Positions 47,859 through 62,795 of a stretch of 64,000 nt of DNA are shown here, in pieces; within the stretch, counting starts at the first letter, position 1; each line of letters begins with the position of its first letter. The notes beneath the pieces were generated by a model. That model made no database searches. It saw only the letters and a program-made list of their open reading frames with translations, and was not told the origin of the DNA. Made by a program: the position numbers and the translations under genes. The DNA comes from Tetrastigma voinierianum (taxonomy: Eukaryota > Streptophyta > Magnoliopsida > Vitales > Vitaceae), in the NCBI GenBank assembly GCA_016808115.1, contig JAEQBH010000986.1:1488001-1552000 (forward strand). The letters run 5' to 3'.

Positions 47859-47983
47859 CTAATCCATAACCCTAATCGATGTTGAGCTCCTCTTTCATCC
47901 CAAATTGTGTGTTGTTGCTCAAGAAAATTCCTTCTATTTTGAATCCTAAAATTGTTTTTGACCGGGGTTTCTATCTACATATG

Positions 47984-50534
47984 TGTGGACCCCGTATTTT
48001 TGGCTATTATACATTTCCCACTTAAAAGATGAGACTCTTTTGTATTTTGAAAAACCATTTTTAGAAAACGGTTTGGAGTACCAACTTATTTTTGTTTTAT
48101 TTTAAAAGGGAAAACAAAATAAGAAGGAAAAATTTTAAATGTGACTCATAATAAGAAAAGACAAGTCTAGGAAAAACCGAGTCTAGGTCCAAGGGTCAAG
48201 TTACTTATCAGAAATGTATGATGGAAGTGTAACACCCCTCTAAGCCTCTAAAGTTGAGTTTCTACTAAACAAACTAATGAAAATATGATTTATGATTAAT
48301 CAACTAATGAATACCGAAAATAGATAATAACAATACAAAAACATGCAAAACATAGATAAATAAATAATAAAACAAAGTCATATGAGAAAAAAAAAGTGGA
48401 CCTAGGCAGCGTATCAGAAGCGTTATCAATCAGGAAACAATGTTAGTGTAATAATAAAAAACAAAATATTGACAGTTAATTAGAAAGTTGGTGATAGATT
48501 AGATGTCAAATTATTTATTAAAAAGAAATATGGAATGTCGTGCCCCACCTAAGCCTGTTTATTTGTTATACAAATTAACTTCAGAAGATTCAATTTTATT
48601 GGAATTGTAGAATTAATCATATGATTCAAATTTTTGAAAACTGATTTAAAATTAAAGTTTTGAAAATTGAGGATTTTTAAATAAATTTTGAAATTTGAGA
48701 ATTTTGAATTAGGTATTAGAAATTGGGACGTTGAATTTTAGAAATTAAGAATTTGAAAATTTGAAATTGGAAACTTGAAAATCTAAAATTAGAAATTGGG
48801 GGACTTGAATTTTGAAATTAGGAATTGGTAAATTTGAAATCAAAAACTTGAAAATTTGAAATTATGGCAATTGAATTTTGAAGTTGGGGAATTTGTAACT
48901 TTAAAATTAAAAAATTGAAAATTTGAGATTAGAAATTAGGAGACTTGAATTTTGAGATTAGGGCACTTGAATTTGGAAATTGAGAATTGGTAATTTGAAA
49001 CTAGAAACTTGAAGATTTTGAATTTGAAATTGGAGGACTTGAAATTTGAAATTAGGGTACTTGAGTTTAGAAATCGGGAATTTTTTACTTTGAAATTGAG
49101 GAATTTGAATAAATTAATGGAAGAAGCTTAATGGGTTAAAGAGCTAATCATAGAATGTGGCAAAAGGGTTTAATCAAAGGATCTAATGGATTTAATGGGT
49201 TGTTTAAAGGGTCTAATAAGTTGGTGAGAGAGCTTGGTCAAAAGAACTAATGGGCTTGAGTAAAGGGTATGAGTGAAAAGAACTAATGAGCATGAGTAAA
49301 GTATTTGATCAAATGACTTAATAGGCCTAATGAGGCTTGAGTGAATGAGTCTTGGGTGAGCTAAGCGTAAATGAATTGATCAAATGACTTAAAAGAGATG
49401 GATCGTAAGAGATGATTGAACTATGGGTTGACAATAAAATACAATGCAAGATATAAGCAGAAAGCAGAGGAAATATAGACAGTGCCCAGAAGAAGTGTAA
49501 ATGAGGGAAGTTAATTAAAGTGAAAATAGAAGCTGAAATTGCATAAGTAATGAAGATGAGAGTGAAATTATAAATGAGCAATGATAAGAATGATATAATA
49601 TTAGTAATGATGAGAGAAGATGAATAAATAAAAAGTAATAAAACAGTGATGATGAGGGCAATCAACAAATAATGATTGAGAGATAATATAATAATTTAGT
49701 AATGATTGGGAAGTAATGAATCGTCAATAATGAAAGAGAGTAAAAAGTTAGCAATGATATGACAAGCAATAATAAATTAGCAATTGGAATTCATGGGTTT
49801 TAGAATGGGTCGTGTAACCCATCCCACATGAATCCACTATGTCATCTTTCCCACATTTCACGCATTCACAGTAGCTTCTCATTGGAATTTTAATTTCTAG
49901 TTACAGTAGTCTCCCACTCACGGTAAAATTTTCTTAAATTGTCTATTCCATTTAACTTCCTCCAACACTGCATCTCTCTAATACCCATTAAACACTAAAA
50001 AAGAACTCTACAATCAACCAATCCCAAAGATTAGAGTAATAACGAGCTCAAATCGATAAACAATAGTAATAATATCCAGGTAATAAAAACCAGAAAATAA
50101 TAATACAAAAGATCAGTACTAAGAAGTGAGACCTGAATCAGGGAAATGCCATCTTCATCTTCATCTTTAAGGGAGCTTCTTCCTTGCAGCAATCCCAAAA
50201 AAGAAAAATGCAGAAATCCCGAGAAAAGAAAAATGCCGAAATTCCGAGAAAAGAATGCTCCTCGCTTAAAGACCGATGATCCCCAAAATCATTCCTTCAA
50301 GATAAATAATCCCCCAAATAGATCTCTCTAAAGGAAAGTTCCTCTCTTTATTATCACCAATCCTCTCTTTTGGCTCCTCCACTAGGATTGGCCGCTGCTC
50401 TATTTAACCTCCTAACCTTAAAATTAAGGCCCCAAATGCTTCCATGTGTCATCTTATAAATAGGATAAAACTACTCATCAATTATCATACAAATAAAATA
50501 AAGTAAATAAAAGAACACTAATTTGGGGCCTACA
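47984..50534 (+). mobile_element. Solo LTR, 2.55 kb
   Basis: It starts TGTGGACCCCGTATTTTTGG and ends TTTGGGGCCTACA, within ATATG (47979-47983) and GTATG (50535-50539), which match in four of five bases. It has no coding region. From about 48600 to 49120 it contains a degenerate array of GAAATTTGAAAATT/GGGACTTGAATTTTG units of about 20-25 bases, then AATGGGTTTAATG-type repeats to 49330. The orientation is assigned from the TG start and is uncertain. Confidence 0.6.
48600..49120. repeat. Degenerate AT-rich short repeats in the solo LTR
   Basis: Imperfect units such as TTGAAATTAGGGACTTGAAT recur for about 500 bases. All frames are closed. Confidence 0.6.
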
Positions 50535-50539
50535 GTATG

Positions 50540-51650
50540 GTTTCTTTATTTGTTTTTTTCTTCAATAATAATTTCTATTTGTTGCCATTGGGTTAATCTA
50601 AAAACCATTCTATATTTGATTTTGAATTTTTTCATGTTTGTTAGCCGGGAAAAAGTTTGTTTTCTAATCATGGTAGTGAAAATATTACCATAACTAGCAA
50701 ATATACTTTTATGACTAATCAATGAGTACTTTGTAACCCCTGATCCATAATTATTTTTTTCCTGGTAACTTGAATCACATAAATCAAATTATTCATGTCT
50801 TATGAACTACAATTTGATGCCTTAGGCATAATAATAATCAAATTGATAACTTGAAGTCTACTTTTCCTTATACTATTTTTAATTTTTCATTAATTTTTTA
50901 TAATTAATTTTTAAAATGTTTTTGAAAAATAGCATTTAATACAAGTTATTAGAAAACACTCTCCTTTTCATTATAACCTCTTATGAATTTTTTTTTGTCA
51001 CCCAAAAAAAGATCAAATGCGTCTCTGAATCCAGAAATCAGAAAACAAGAAAATAATTAACATCATTTTCAAAATCTAAAAACATTTTCCTTTTGTATTC
51101 TAAAACTAAAAAAACTATTTTCAAGAAACAACCCAAACAAAGAGCCCGTTTCAAGAAATTTGTAAAAAGTGTCTTCCCTTTTTAAAACTAGAAAAAACTT
51201 TTTAGGAACAAGTAAAAGTAACTAAGACAAGATGATATTTTGGCTTTAAAAAGCAATGGTTTTTCTTAGACTTAGAGATCGAAGGACTCCAAAGTAATCA
51301 TAAACTGCTATAACAAAAAAAACTTAATCTACCTAGTTCAATTATTTTACTAATGAAAAATATTTGAAAAATATCTCAGAATTTAAGATTATTGTAGTTT
51401 ATCGTTTAATAGAGTTTGTTAGATATATATCTCGTGTCCATAGTTTCCTTTCATAAAAAAATAAAGAGTAACTCAGACGAGGTTGTCATTTTTATCTATT
51501 TATTGTAGATAACTCAAGTACCAAAAATTAGCTAACCATGTCATGCTCATGCATGGAGTATTTTTTTGATGGGGGTTTGTAAAATGATACAATTTCACAG
51601 CTGATACAAATATCAAATTCTAAACCCAAACGGGGAAACAATTTCCACCG
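50540..51650. other. AT-rich intergenic stretch, no gene seen
   Basis: Homopolymer-rich sequence with GTTTTTGAAAA-type words. It includes the 3' flank of the first glycosyltransferase on its right side, and nothing else was recognised. Confidence 0.4.
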
Positions 51651-51654
51651 TTTG

Positions 51655-54600
51655 CTAACCAAGTCTTAGGTTAATTCTCCTAAGCCAAACAGAATGTAGA
51701 ATCATATGAAACACATCAAACCTCTTAGCAGGCTGGTTCAGCTCAAAATGCTTCCTAACAGCTCTCACACCCTCCTTCAACCTCTTATACTTCTCCTCCG
51801 ATACCGCCGTCAACACCTCCTTCAACCTCGGGATCTCGGAAACCTCGACCATAACGGAGAAAGCTTCCCACTTCAACACATCACTGAACGGCAAAACATA
51901 GTGATGGGAGAGTATTACAGGGACGCATTCGGAGTAAATGGCTTCGACTATTCTTGGGCTGGCCACCTCGTGGCCGCTGGGGCAGAGGCAGTACTTGGAC
52001 TGGAGCATGAGGGAGTAGTAGTCCATCTCCTTTGGGAGGTATTCGAAGACTGGGAGGTCTGGGTCGCGGCCCATCCAGTGGTTGAGGAGGATGGGCCTGA
52101 TTGGGCCGTGAAGCCCACCGGCGAAAAATGCTAAGAAGGGACGAGGGGTGGTGGGGGGCGGAGGGGATAGGAGCTTGGGGTTCAGGTTGCCGCCGTAGAG
52201 GTGGATTTCCGGCAAGCTCACGTCCCTTTGGGGGTTGAACCCTTCGGAGGTGTTGGCGTTGCATAGTACCCGTATTGATGTGTTGTATAGGACGGGGTGA
52301 CCCCGTGACGCGTGAGGACCCTGCCATAAGTATAGTACACGTTTTGAAAACAGAAACAAAATGCTATTTTGACGTTATTTCTATTTCCTCATTCTTCTTT
52401 GAATTTAGTGGTTTTTGAGAACAAAAAATGGAAATCAAGGTCTTTTTCGGTTGTTGTTCTTGAAAACTGTTTTGGAAAACAGTTTTTAAGGATAGTTGGT
52501 TTTCGGCTGTTCTCTTGTATAAAAGTATAAAACACAAAGGACAGGTTAATTTTCTTTGAAAACAGGTATTTTCAAAACATGAAGAACAAACAAAAACACA
52601 ATTTCTTTTACCGAACGTGTTTTGACTGTTTTTTTTATTCTCCATAAAAAAAAAATTGTTTTCAAAAACAACAACCAAATAAGCCAAAACTGTTCTTTAT
52701 ATATATATATTTTTATTTTTCATAATAAAAAATAGTTTTATAAAAATTGCAACCAAACATGTTCTAAAAATTTTCTTGATTTAGTTTTATAATGTTCTTG
52801 TATGTCAAAGTTTGGTTCGGAAAAATAGCAATAGGAAAGAAAAAAGTAATTGTTGATTCATGACTTCCATGTCACATACACCATATTTGTCAAAGACATA
52901 AGGATGAAAAAAAAGAAGATTGAACATAAATTACCCTAATAAAATTTATTTTAAAAATTATTGAAAAACAAGGCATGAGATACCCAGAGCAGGCTTTGGA
53001 AAATAAGTCTTAAAAAAAAATAAAGGTCAACTTGACTAGGCTTTGGAAAATAAAAGCCTTACAAAAGCATATTCGTCAAAGTCAACTTGACTAAAAAAAA
53101 AGTTATTTTTTGACATCGAAGCTAGCAATAGGTATTATTAGATTATCACCACGGATTTTCTTAAATTCTTGTATTCCAAGGCTTCATTTGAAAACATCAA
53201 CACATTTTTTAAAACAGTATTAGAGAATAATTTTTTAAAATTTTCTATCGTTCTATGGCACAAAATTTGTTTTGAAATTTAGAATACTTCCAATGTATTT
53301 TTTTTTTTATATTTTATGTTTGTTAGTAATTTTTATATATTGTGGTATATTGGTATATTTTAAAATAATTCCAAAAAAAAAGATGTGAAAACAAGAAAAC
53401 ATTTTCAAAGACTTGAATTGACAACATTTGGTTGTTCAACACTTGATCATCGAATATGTGCGTTTGTTTTTTTTTTTCCTAGAAGTCAATAAAATTGTTT
53501 AAACATTTCCCAGACATCATAATTTTCAATATTGACTTTAATTATCTCACCATTTGGCATTGTATGAAAAATAGAGTTTTGTATAGAAATAGTGCATTTA
53601 GAAAAAAAAATTCAAAATATAATACTAGTTTAAAAATATCTGGCCCAGTGCGTTTGGGAATCTTTGCAAAATTTAAAGGCCGGCGTTATGGCCTTAGAAT
53701 TTATTAAACTACAAAAAAATTTTAATTGTGCGTTGAGAATGGCCGAAATTTGTGTGAGCAGTAATGAACATACCGACCGATGGCGAAATGGATTCACGTA
53801 TACAACAACTTTTGAAAATTTTTAAAATTCGATAGCGGCGTTATGAGCCTTGTACCTATTGTTAAGGTATACCAACCTTGTGTTTGGCATATTTTCATCG
53901 AATGCTATTTTGGATTTTAAATACGTAAACTAAATACCAACTTATTTGAGAAATAGGAAAAGAGAGAGAGAGAGACTGACCCAATCATGACAGGCAAGCA
54001 TGAAGTGATCAGCCCCTTGAGTTGTATTCCAAAAGGGATGCTTGTTAGAGATGAAACTAACATAATCAGACACGAATTGTCGAAGCGGAGAGAGGTTGTA
54101 GGAGAGAGGCTTGTAGATGTACTTCACCATCCACGTAACACTAAAAGGCATGAAATAAACGTGAGCACGCTGAGGATCTCTGGTTCTGAACTTCCCTCCT
54201 CCACCTCCATGTTCGATCTCGTGTATGAACCTTCCTTCTATGGTATATATGTCCTTACACGGTCCATCGTGCATTATCGGTACCTCCCCTTCTTCATAAA
54301 CGTATACTTTCAACCTTTTTTCCATCTCCACGTAGCTCCTGTTATTTTTTGTTTTCCACCACAACAATTACAAACTGTATTAATAATTACATCTTTTATT
54401 TTGTGGGTTTTGTAATCTGTAATCATAATTGGGGACCATGCTGAAGCACTACCTCAAACTAAAGGCTAGTGGAAACTAGCAGCTCATCATATCATTTTAA
54501 TTAATGTAGAAGAAGGGCATAGTCATTAATTAGTCATTGCTTACAATAGAAATATAGAGTAGAGTATAATAGCATCTACACGCTACATCAAATAGCAAAT

Positions 54601-56175
54601 ATCATTGCATAATAATAACTGTCAGAAATTTCAGGAAATTATCAGCTGGTTTCGGTTTTTAAAATTTGTTTTTTGTTCTTAAAAAACAAGAAGATATTTG
54701 ATATACAATTTTTTTTATTCTAGAAAACATTAAAAATATAAAAATATTAAATTTAAAGAATAAGAACAATATTTAAAAAACACCAAAATATTTAAAAAAC
54801 AGTTTTTAAAAATAGGAATTAAACAAGGCATCAATTTTTTTTTTGTATTTTAATGTAAGAAAATTCAGCAACACCTACACATCCTTTCGGGCCTAATCCT
54901 ACACAACCTTGCCCCACTTTTCCCATGTTCTCAGATCTCAATCTTCCTCAGTTTTAACTTCTCAATATATTGTATCGATATGCTAAATGCAAATTTTCAG
55001 TGTACTAGTTTCGTTTAGTTCATCTGAAGACCACCTGACAATTTCAGGACGCTGGGTATCAATTATGGTATGGTATGGTATGGTATTCAAGAAGGATTGC
55101 AGTTAACACGGATGATTATATTTCTGCCATCTTCAAAAAAAGCAAAACCGATTTTGTCTGTCTATTCACAATAAAGCTAAGGAGTAGTAAAAGTTTGTGG
55201 GGAGGGGGGTGTCCATATATACCACCACTATCTCATTGGCCATGCCCCTTTACCAGTAGCCATGAGTGAACTGAGAGGCCTGAAATGAGAGTGCGCACTT
55301 AGCACACCAAGCGTAAATTAGAAGACTCCCTTAGTCATAAGTTCTCTCCTCTCACATCACACGTAGAAGTGGTGCGCCCCCCAGTTGACACGCTGGAGGT
55401 GACTTCCAAGCAAAGTTTGAAAAGAGGAAAAAAAAAAAAGTAAAAACTTTAATTATTATTGTTATTAATATTATACTCAATTTAAAAAAAAATAGCTTAC
55501 TGATAAAATGCGCCGGGGTTACGATACACGTCGCCAGTGAGGACCTCATTGTTATCTTCTCCGTCGATCGCCGACGACTGGTTTAAACTCGAGAATGCCT
55601 TGCGAATCGAAGCACGCGCTCTAGCGAGTCCTTCTTCCAGTCCTTGATATCTTCTCGGTTTCTTGATTTTTCTCTATCATTATCAGATCAATAAACCATA
55701 TACAAATTTCAAATTATACACACAAACGAAAAAGGATCTAGCATTATTGATTTTGCGATCGGAAATCGTGATCTGAGATCGTCGAATAAGGAAAAAATTA
55801 AAAACACTTTGAAATTAAAACTCGAGAGATGCTCAAATCGTTCAACGAAGAATTCACGTCTGATCGTGGCTAAAAGAATCAGTGTAAATCATTGTAAAAT
55901 CAAAAAATATACAGAGAGATGGAACGTACGAAGAAAGTATTGTTTCTTAGCCGATTGAAGTAAATAGCAGGAGGTTGAGAGGAGAAAACAGCTCGGATCT
56001 CATGAGAGGCAGTGACCTTCGCCTGCAACTCTGACATGGCCGCTGAATTTCCTGGTTCGGCAGGTAAAAGCTTAATGGACTGGCTATAATGGCCGGAAAC
56101 TATGCAAACGATAACGATCCACGCAGCGCAGAGACAAGAGAGGACTGAAACAAGCTTCCCATGGATAGTCTCCAT
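51655..56175 (-). CDS. GT47 (exostosin family) glycosyltransferase, intact, four exons
   Basis: Exons on the - strand: 56175-55930, 55673-55501, 54338-53981 and 52320-51655. Phases agree at every GT-AG junction, total 1443 bases or 480 residues, the normal size for this family. The N-terminus METIHGKLVSVLSCLCAAW.. has a short cytoplasmic tail and one membrane segment (about residues 8-30), a Golgi type II anchor. A stem region (RARASIRKAFSSL) leads to the exostosin domain from about residue 146 (KRLKVYVYEEGEVPIMHDGP). Exon 4 carries VLCNANTSEGF and CLCPSGHEVASPRIVEAIYS then CVPVILSHHYVLPF, the nucleotide-sugar binding part of plant GT47. Relatives add sugars to cell-wall polysaccharides or arabinogalactan; the acceptor cannot be inferred. 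No damage was seen. Confidence 0.9.
54420..55495. other. Second intron of the first GT47 gene
   Basis: Non-coding, AT-rich, with a short TATGG repeat at 55064-55085 and homopolymer runs. The + strand frame 55075-55269 is not supported by any domain. Confidence 0.5.
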
Positions 56176-56242
56176 TCCGACGCCGTCAATTCATACCACC
56201 GCTTTTTCTCTTTCTCTTTCTAGAAACGAGACATTCCGTTGT

Positions 56243-56490
56243 AGACTAATACGACGCAGGTTCAAGTCTGGTGTCTGGTTAGCGAGAAAACGAAAGGAAA
56301 CGGTTGTGAAAGCAAAGTGAAAAGACAGAGAAGAGCACGGAGAGACGAGACGACTCTCCCTTGCTCAGACTAATACGACGCAGGTTCAAGTCTGGTGTTT
56401 GGTTAGCGAGAAAACGAAAGGAAACGGTTGTGAAAGCAAAGTGAAAAGACGGGGAAGAGCACGGAGAGACGAGCCAACTCTCCCTTGCTC
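56243..56490. repeat. Tandem duplication of 124 bp upstream of the first GT47 gene
   Basis: The block starting AGACTAATACGACGCAGG at 56243 recurs at 56367, with only a handful of mismatches between the copies (for example GACAGAGAAG against GACGGGGAAG). It lies 68 bases upstream of the start codon, so it duplicates 5' leader or core promoter sequence. Confidence 0.9.
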
Positions 56491-57880
56491 ACGAAAAATT
56501 TATAGTGGAAAAAGGAGAAAAATATATGATATTAAATTACGAATTTAGCCCAATATTTGGCAGATATTACCTGTTTGAGCCACATACATATTATTTCTCC
56601 TATTTTGAATTTCTCTTGTTTTTTTCTTTCTAAATTTGAATTTCCGCTTTATCCAGTTATAAAGATTCCTTCCATTAGAAGAAATTCCAACCAATAATTT
56701 TCTGAATATTTGTCATGTTTATCCATGCACTGCACACACCTAAAAATAAATATTTAAGTATGTTTCCTTATTGAAAAATATTAAGGAAAGAAAAATGGAT
56801 TGTCTAGTGAAATAAAATAGAAATTTACATATTTTTAGATTATTTAATCTTTATGGGGATATGTTTTTTTTTTGTGTGTGTCAAATACGTAAAAATAAAT
56901 AAAATGAGTTTGAAATCACATATTCAAATGTTATTTGAATTTATCTCTGTTTATATTTTCTGACAATCAACAATAGACTTAATCTCTACAATAATTTGAT
57001 TAAAAAGGATAGACAACCCGACATGAGACATATGCTTTTTCCAAACATAAATACTCTTTTTTTTCTCTCTCCTAATTCGATTGCAATTAGGAGACTCATG
57101 CATAAGCAATGAATTTATTTACTTGCTCTCCCACTAAGGTGAGTTTGTTTGTTTTATTTACTTGATATGAATGGAACTTTTTTATATAGGTGTTGTGGTG
57201 ATTTTTGGATTTCATGAAACGTACAAAATATAAGTGTACCTGTGTGCTAGTAAATTAAAGTGTTTTCAAACTAAAATGATTTGCAAGGTCAAACTTTTAA
57301 TCGAGTTATGTAGGTTCTCTAGTTCCCTTGACAGTTACCCATAATCAAAATGGAAAACGTACAAATGTAAATATTGTAAGAACTAATTGCTAAAGAAAGT
57401 GTTGATTTCCTTATGAATGAATGAAATAACACGATGCTAAAAGTTGACAAACTTGAATAGGATTTGCAACCAGAATGTTGGAATTACTGAAGTAAATGTT
57501 GGATTTCACTGTGAAAACAGTATTGTGCTGGAAATTTGGTAAAAACTTGAATAGAACTTATAACTAGAATGCTGAAATTGTTAAAAAAAATATTGGATTT
57601 TACTACGAATGAATGAAATAACAATATTGGAGATTTGGTAGAAACTTGGCAAACACTAGTACTTAGAATACTAAAATTGTTGAAAGCTTGTTGAAATGCT
57701 AAGATTTGTTGAAATAGATTGACATTGAGTCGATTGATTTGTTGAATTGTTGATTGATTGATTGGGCTCTGATTGGTTGTCTGATTGGTTGTCATTTCTT
57801 CATCATTCTTTGCTCATTTTATAGACGTAGAAGACTTGCTACCAAAGTCTCCATTTTTCCACTCCACTTTCTGAGGTAAC
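56491..57880. other. Intergenic stretch, no gene seen
   Basis: AT-rich sequence between the two glycosyltransferases. From about 57360 to 57700 imperfect repeats of a TTGGATTTCACTGTGAA..ACTTGAATAGAACTT pattern occur. The - strand frame at 57795-57484 is low-complexity, rich in Asn, Gln and Ser, and I do not call it. Confidence 0.4.
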
Positions 57881-57884
57881 TACC

Positions 57885-58000
57885 CATGGTTTCTATTAAG
57901 GAAGATTGTTCCTCAAGAACTCACCAACGTCTCCATTATGGAGGTTTGATCCTCAATAATTCTTCTTTGTCTCCATTATGGAGACTTGTTCCTTAAGAAT
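57885..58000. repeat. Three short tandem units around GTCTCCATTATGGAG
   Basis: Three imperfect units of about 41 bases with ATTATGGAGACTTGTTCCTTAAGAA-like sequence; the first unit is more diverged. GTCTCCATTATGGAGAC at 57969 is itself nearly palindromic. Confidence 0.6.
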
Positions 58001-59780
<1,780 letters not shown>

Positions 59781-59787
59781 TCTTGAA

Positions 59788-61731
59788 TCATAACGGAAGT
59801 TGGATATTAATTCTCCTTAGCCACATAGAATGTAACACCATGTGCAATACATCAAACCTCTTGGCCGGTCGATTCAGGGTGAAATGTCGTTGCACTTGCA
59901 TTACCAGCTTTTGCTTTTTCAGATACTCTTGCATGGGAATTGCACGTAAGATCGTCTTTATCTCAGGTATCCTCGCGATCGGAATGTGGACAGAAAATCG
60001 GGACCATTCTAGAACATCGCCGAACGGCAACGAGTAGTTGTCGGAGATGATCACTGGAACACAGCCGGCGTATATTGATTCCACCACTCTAGGGCTAGCA
60101 ACTTCGAATCCACTAGGGCATAGGCAAAACTTGCTTTTTCCCATTAGTTCAGTGTAATTTAGGGTTTTGGGTAGGTATTCATGTACTTGGACGTCTTGGT
60201 CTTTTTCTTTCCAGTGATGGAATAGTATGCTTCTTACTTCGCCATGGGCTCCGCCGGCGAAGAAGGCAAGGATCGAACGGTCGGCTGGGGGGTGGCCGAG
60301 ACGTGGCGGCCCTAGCATTCCAAATGGGACGTAGATTTCCGGCAGGGCAACGTCCCGGACCGGTTTGAAGCCTTCACTGGTGTTGGCATTGCATAAAACT
60401 CTCATGAAGTGTTCGAAGAACTTAGGGTTGGCAGCTGAAATTTCTGGTGCCTAATACGAAAATTAAGCAGATCAGTGTTAATAGTACTGTTTCTTCAGAA
60501 AAGAAAAGAAAGGAAAGGTAAAGAAAAGAAAATTGTGCATGATGGAATTGAGTTTTGAGGCATGCTATTATTGGAAGAAGGCGTAAGGTGAGAAAGGAGA
60601 ATTATGCATGATGGAATTGAGTAGTGAGACATGCTATCATTGGAACAAGGCGTAAGGTGAGAGTGAAGAGACTTCGATCTTGGGAGTACAATTTCACCAC
60701 GAAAGGAAAGTGAAATGATCATTAATTTTTAATAATTGTGGGTATTTAGATTAGCTCATGTATACCTTGACTAATCTTATGGGACCTTGAAATTAAGAGT
60801 CTAAATAAATCCTCATAATAGCTTCTGTAAATCCTTGAATGTTTGATTCAAACTGGTAATAATAAACCCAAAATCGAATCAACTGAGCTATCTCCCAAGG
60901 CAATGAACTGATCAATTTTCATGATGAAACAAATGGGACTGGACCAATTGAGATACCCCTCAAATAAGGGAACTAATGAATTTTTGATGAAACATATGGA
61001 TCCGGAAAAACTAAGCTACCCTTGAGGATAAGTGAATTGATCTTGAGGTAAGTCAGCCGATAAATTTTCTTGATGAAACATATTGATCTGAACCAACTAA
61101 ACTAGAAAAATGAATTGATTAATTTTTTATTTTTATTTTTATGAAACATATACCCTGAGGATAAGTGAACTCGTCAATATTCTTGACGAAACATATGGAG
61201 ATCCGGACTAACTAAGCTACAGCAACACCTAAGGTTAAGTGAACTGATCAATTTTGTTGATGAAATTGAAACCCATGGATGACATACCCCATCATGGCAA
61301 GTAGCATAAAAATTCAGTCCAATTCCGAAAACAAAGGATAGATAATAGAAAGAAAAGAGTGACATACCCAATCATGGCAAGAAACCATGAAATGATCAGC
61401 CCCACTGCTCTGATTCCAGAAAGGATATTTCCTTGATATTACTTGAATGTAGTCTGAAACAAGTCCCTGAAGGCGATCCCGGGAGTAGCTGGCATCACTG
61501 GTGTACGGCCGGTAGACGAAGCGAATGATGTTGACGACACTGACGGGGATGAAGAAGAGCATGGCGTCGTCCGGCCGGCGAGCCGCGAAAGGACACTTCT
61601 TGCTTTCCAGTTCATCCATGAACTGACCTTCTATTCCATAGATCAGATTCATAGGGCCAGAGTGAAAGAGGGGTTTTTCTCCTTCCTCGTACGTCCAGAT
61701 TTTGAATATCTTCTCCATCTCTATGTGACTC
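59788..61731 (-). CDS. GT47 (exostosin family) glycosyltransferase, last two exons; 5' part outside window
   Basis: Exon 61731-61368 starts after TAATTAG in the same phase as exon 3 of the neighbour and encodes SHIEMEKIFKIWTYEEGEKP to FMVSCHDW, ending at donor GTATGT. Exon 60450-59788 starts APEISAANPKFFEHFMRVLC and carries CLCPSGFEVASPRVVESIYA then CVPVIISDNYSLPF. It ends RRINIQLPL then a stop. Both exons are frame-perfect. Intron positions equal those of the gene at 51655-56175, so the two are tandem paralogues transcribed in the same direction. The anchor and stem exons were not found up to 64000, which implies an intron longer than 2.2 kb. Function is as for the neighbour: likely Golgi cell-wall glycosyltransferase, acceptor unknown. 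Confidence 0.88.
60531..60663. repeat. Tandem duplication of about 69 bp in the second GT47 gene's last intron
   Basis: AATTGTGCATGATGGAATTG at 60531 recurs as AATTATGCATGATGGAATTG at 60600, and both run to GGCGTAAGGTGAGA. Longer imperfect repeats with GATGAAACATATGGATCCGG continue at 60910-61260 in the same intron. Confidence 0.8.
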
Positions 61732-61816
61732 CTAATTACATATACATTTTAGCAGTAAACAAGGAAATATATATGATACTACCAAATATTTGGTGATTAA
61801 TGGAAGTTTTTTCATT

Positions 61817-61818
<2 letters not shown>

Positions 61819-61855
<37 letters not shown>
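61819..61855. repeat. (TA)n microsatellite
   Basis: About 18 TA units, 90 bases upstream of the exon that starts at 61731. Confidence 0.9.
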
Positions 61856-61857
<2 letters not shown>

Positions 61858-62329
61858 TGCATGCATATGCAAAATTCACGTGGACACATTCTCATGGCTT
61901 TGGAATTCAACGGGAGCAAATATTTTGTAATTAATGCCAGATTTTTAGGCTATGTTTGGTTCCCTCGAAAAATTTGAGGGAAAAATGATAATGAAAAACA
62001 GAAAGATAGAAAATAAAAATAGAGTTATATTGGACATACTATTTTTATTTGCTATTTCAAACCATTTTTATTTATTTTTAACTCATCAATAAGTTTAATT
62101 TTCATTTGAGATTTTTCGGTAGACAACCAAACATAAGAAAATAAAATTTCTTAGCATTTTGTTTTCTTTCTTGAAGAAAAGAAAAATAAAGTACAAATGG
62201 GTGCAAATCAGTGCTTTTTTTTGTTAGTTATTTTATTTTAGATTTAATTAGAAGATGAAGCCAAAATCATTATTTTTTGAATGATAATGTCGTTGGTTGG
62301 CCAGAGCCTTATTGCAAATTAAGAAACAA

Positions 62330-62795
62330 TCAAATTGAAATCAACTTTGTTGAACCTTCATATCAAAGTACTAATCTAAAGCGGAATTTAAGAATTAATT
62401 AGTTTATGCTTTGCTTGATTGAATTGTAGGATAGAAAATCCATCCACATTTTTTTTTGTATTTTATTTATTTTTTTTCATATGCTTATGCCAAAAAAGTA
62501 AATTAAAAATGGAATAAAATTTAATGATAATAATCAAAAAGTTAAAATAAAACATTATCATTTTAGAAAAAAAAAAGATCTTATCAAGTATGCAATCAAT
62601 TTGAAATCAACTTTGTTCAACCTTTATATCGAAGTACTTATCTTAAGCCAAATTTAAGAATTAATAAGTTTATGCTTTGGTTAATTGAATTGTTGTTCTC
62701 ATATGCTTATGCCAAAATTTAAATTAAAAAAGGAATAAAATTTTATTATAATAACAAAAAATTAAAATATTATTATCATTTTATAAAAAATAATA
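62330..62795. repeat. Direct repeat, two diverged copies of about 220-250 bp
   Basis: TTGAAATCAACTTTGTTGAA..TTTAAGAATTAATTAGTTTATGC (from about 62333), with CATATGCTTATGCCAAAA further on, recurs from about 62601 with point changes and small indels. Its origin is unknown. Confidence 0.75.

Noticed and set aside
51706..52327. Frames opposite or shifted within the last exon of the first GT47 gene
   Set aside because: Shadows of a GC-richer true coding exon whose frame carries the family motifs.
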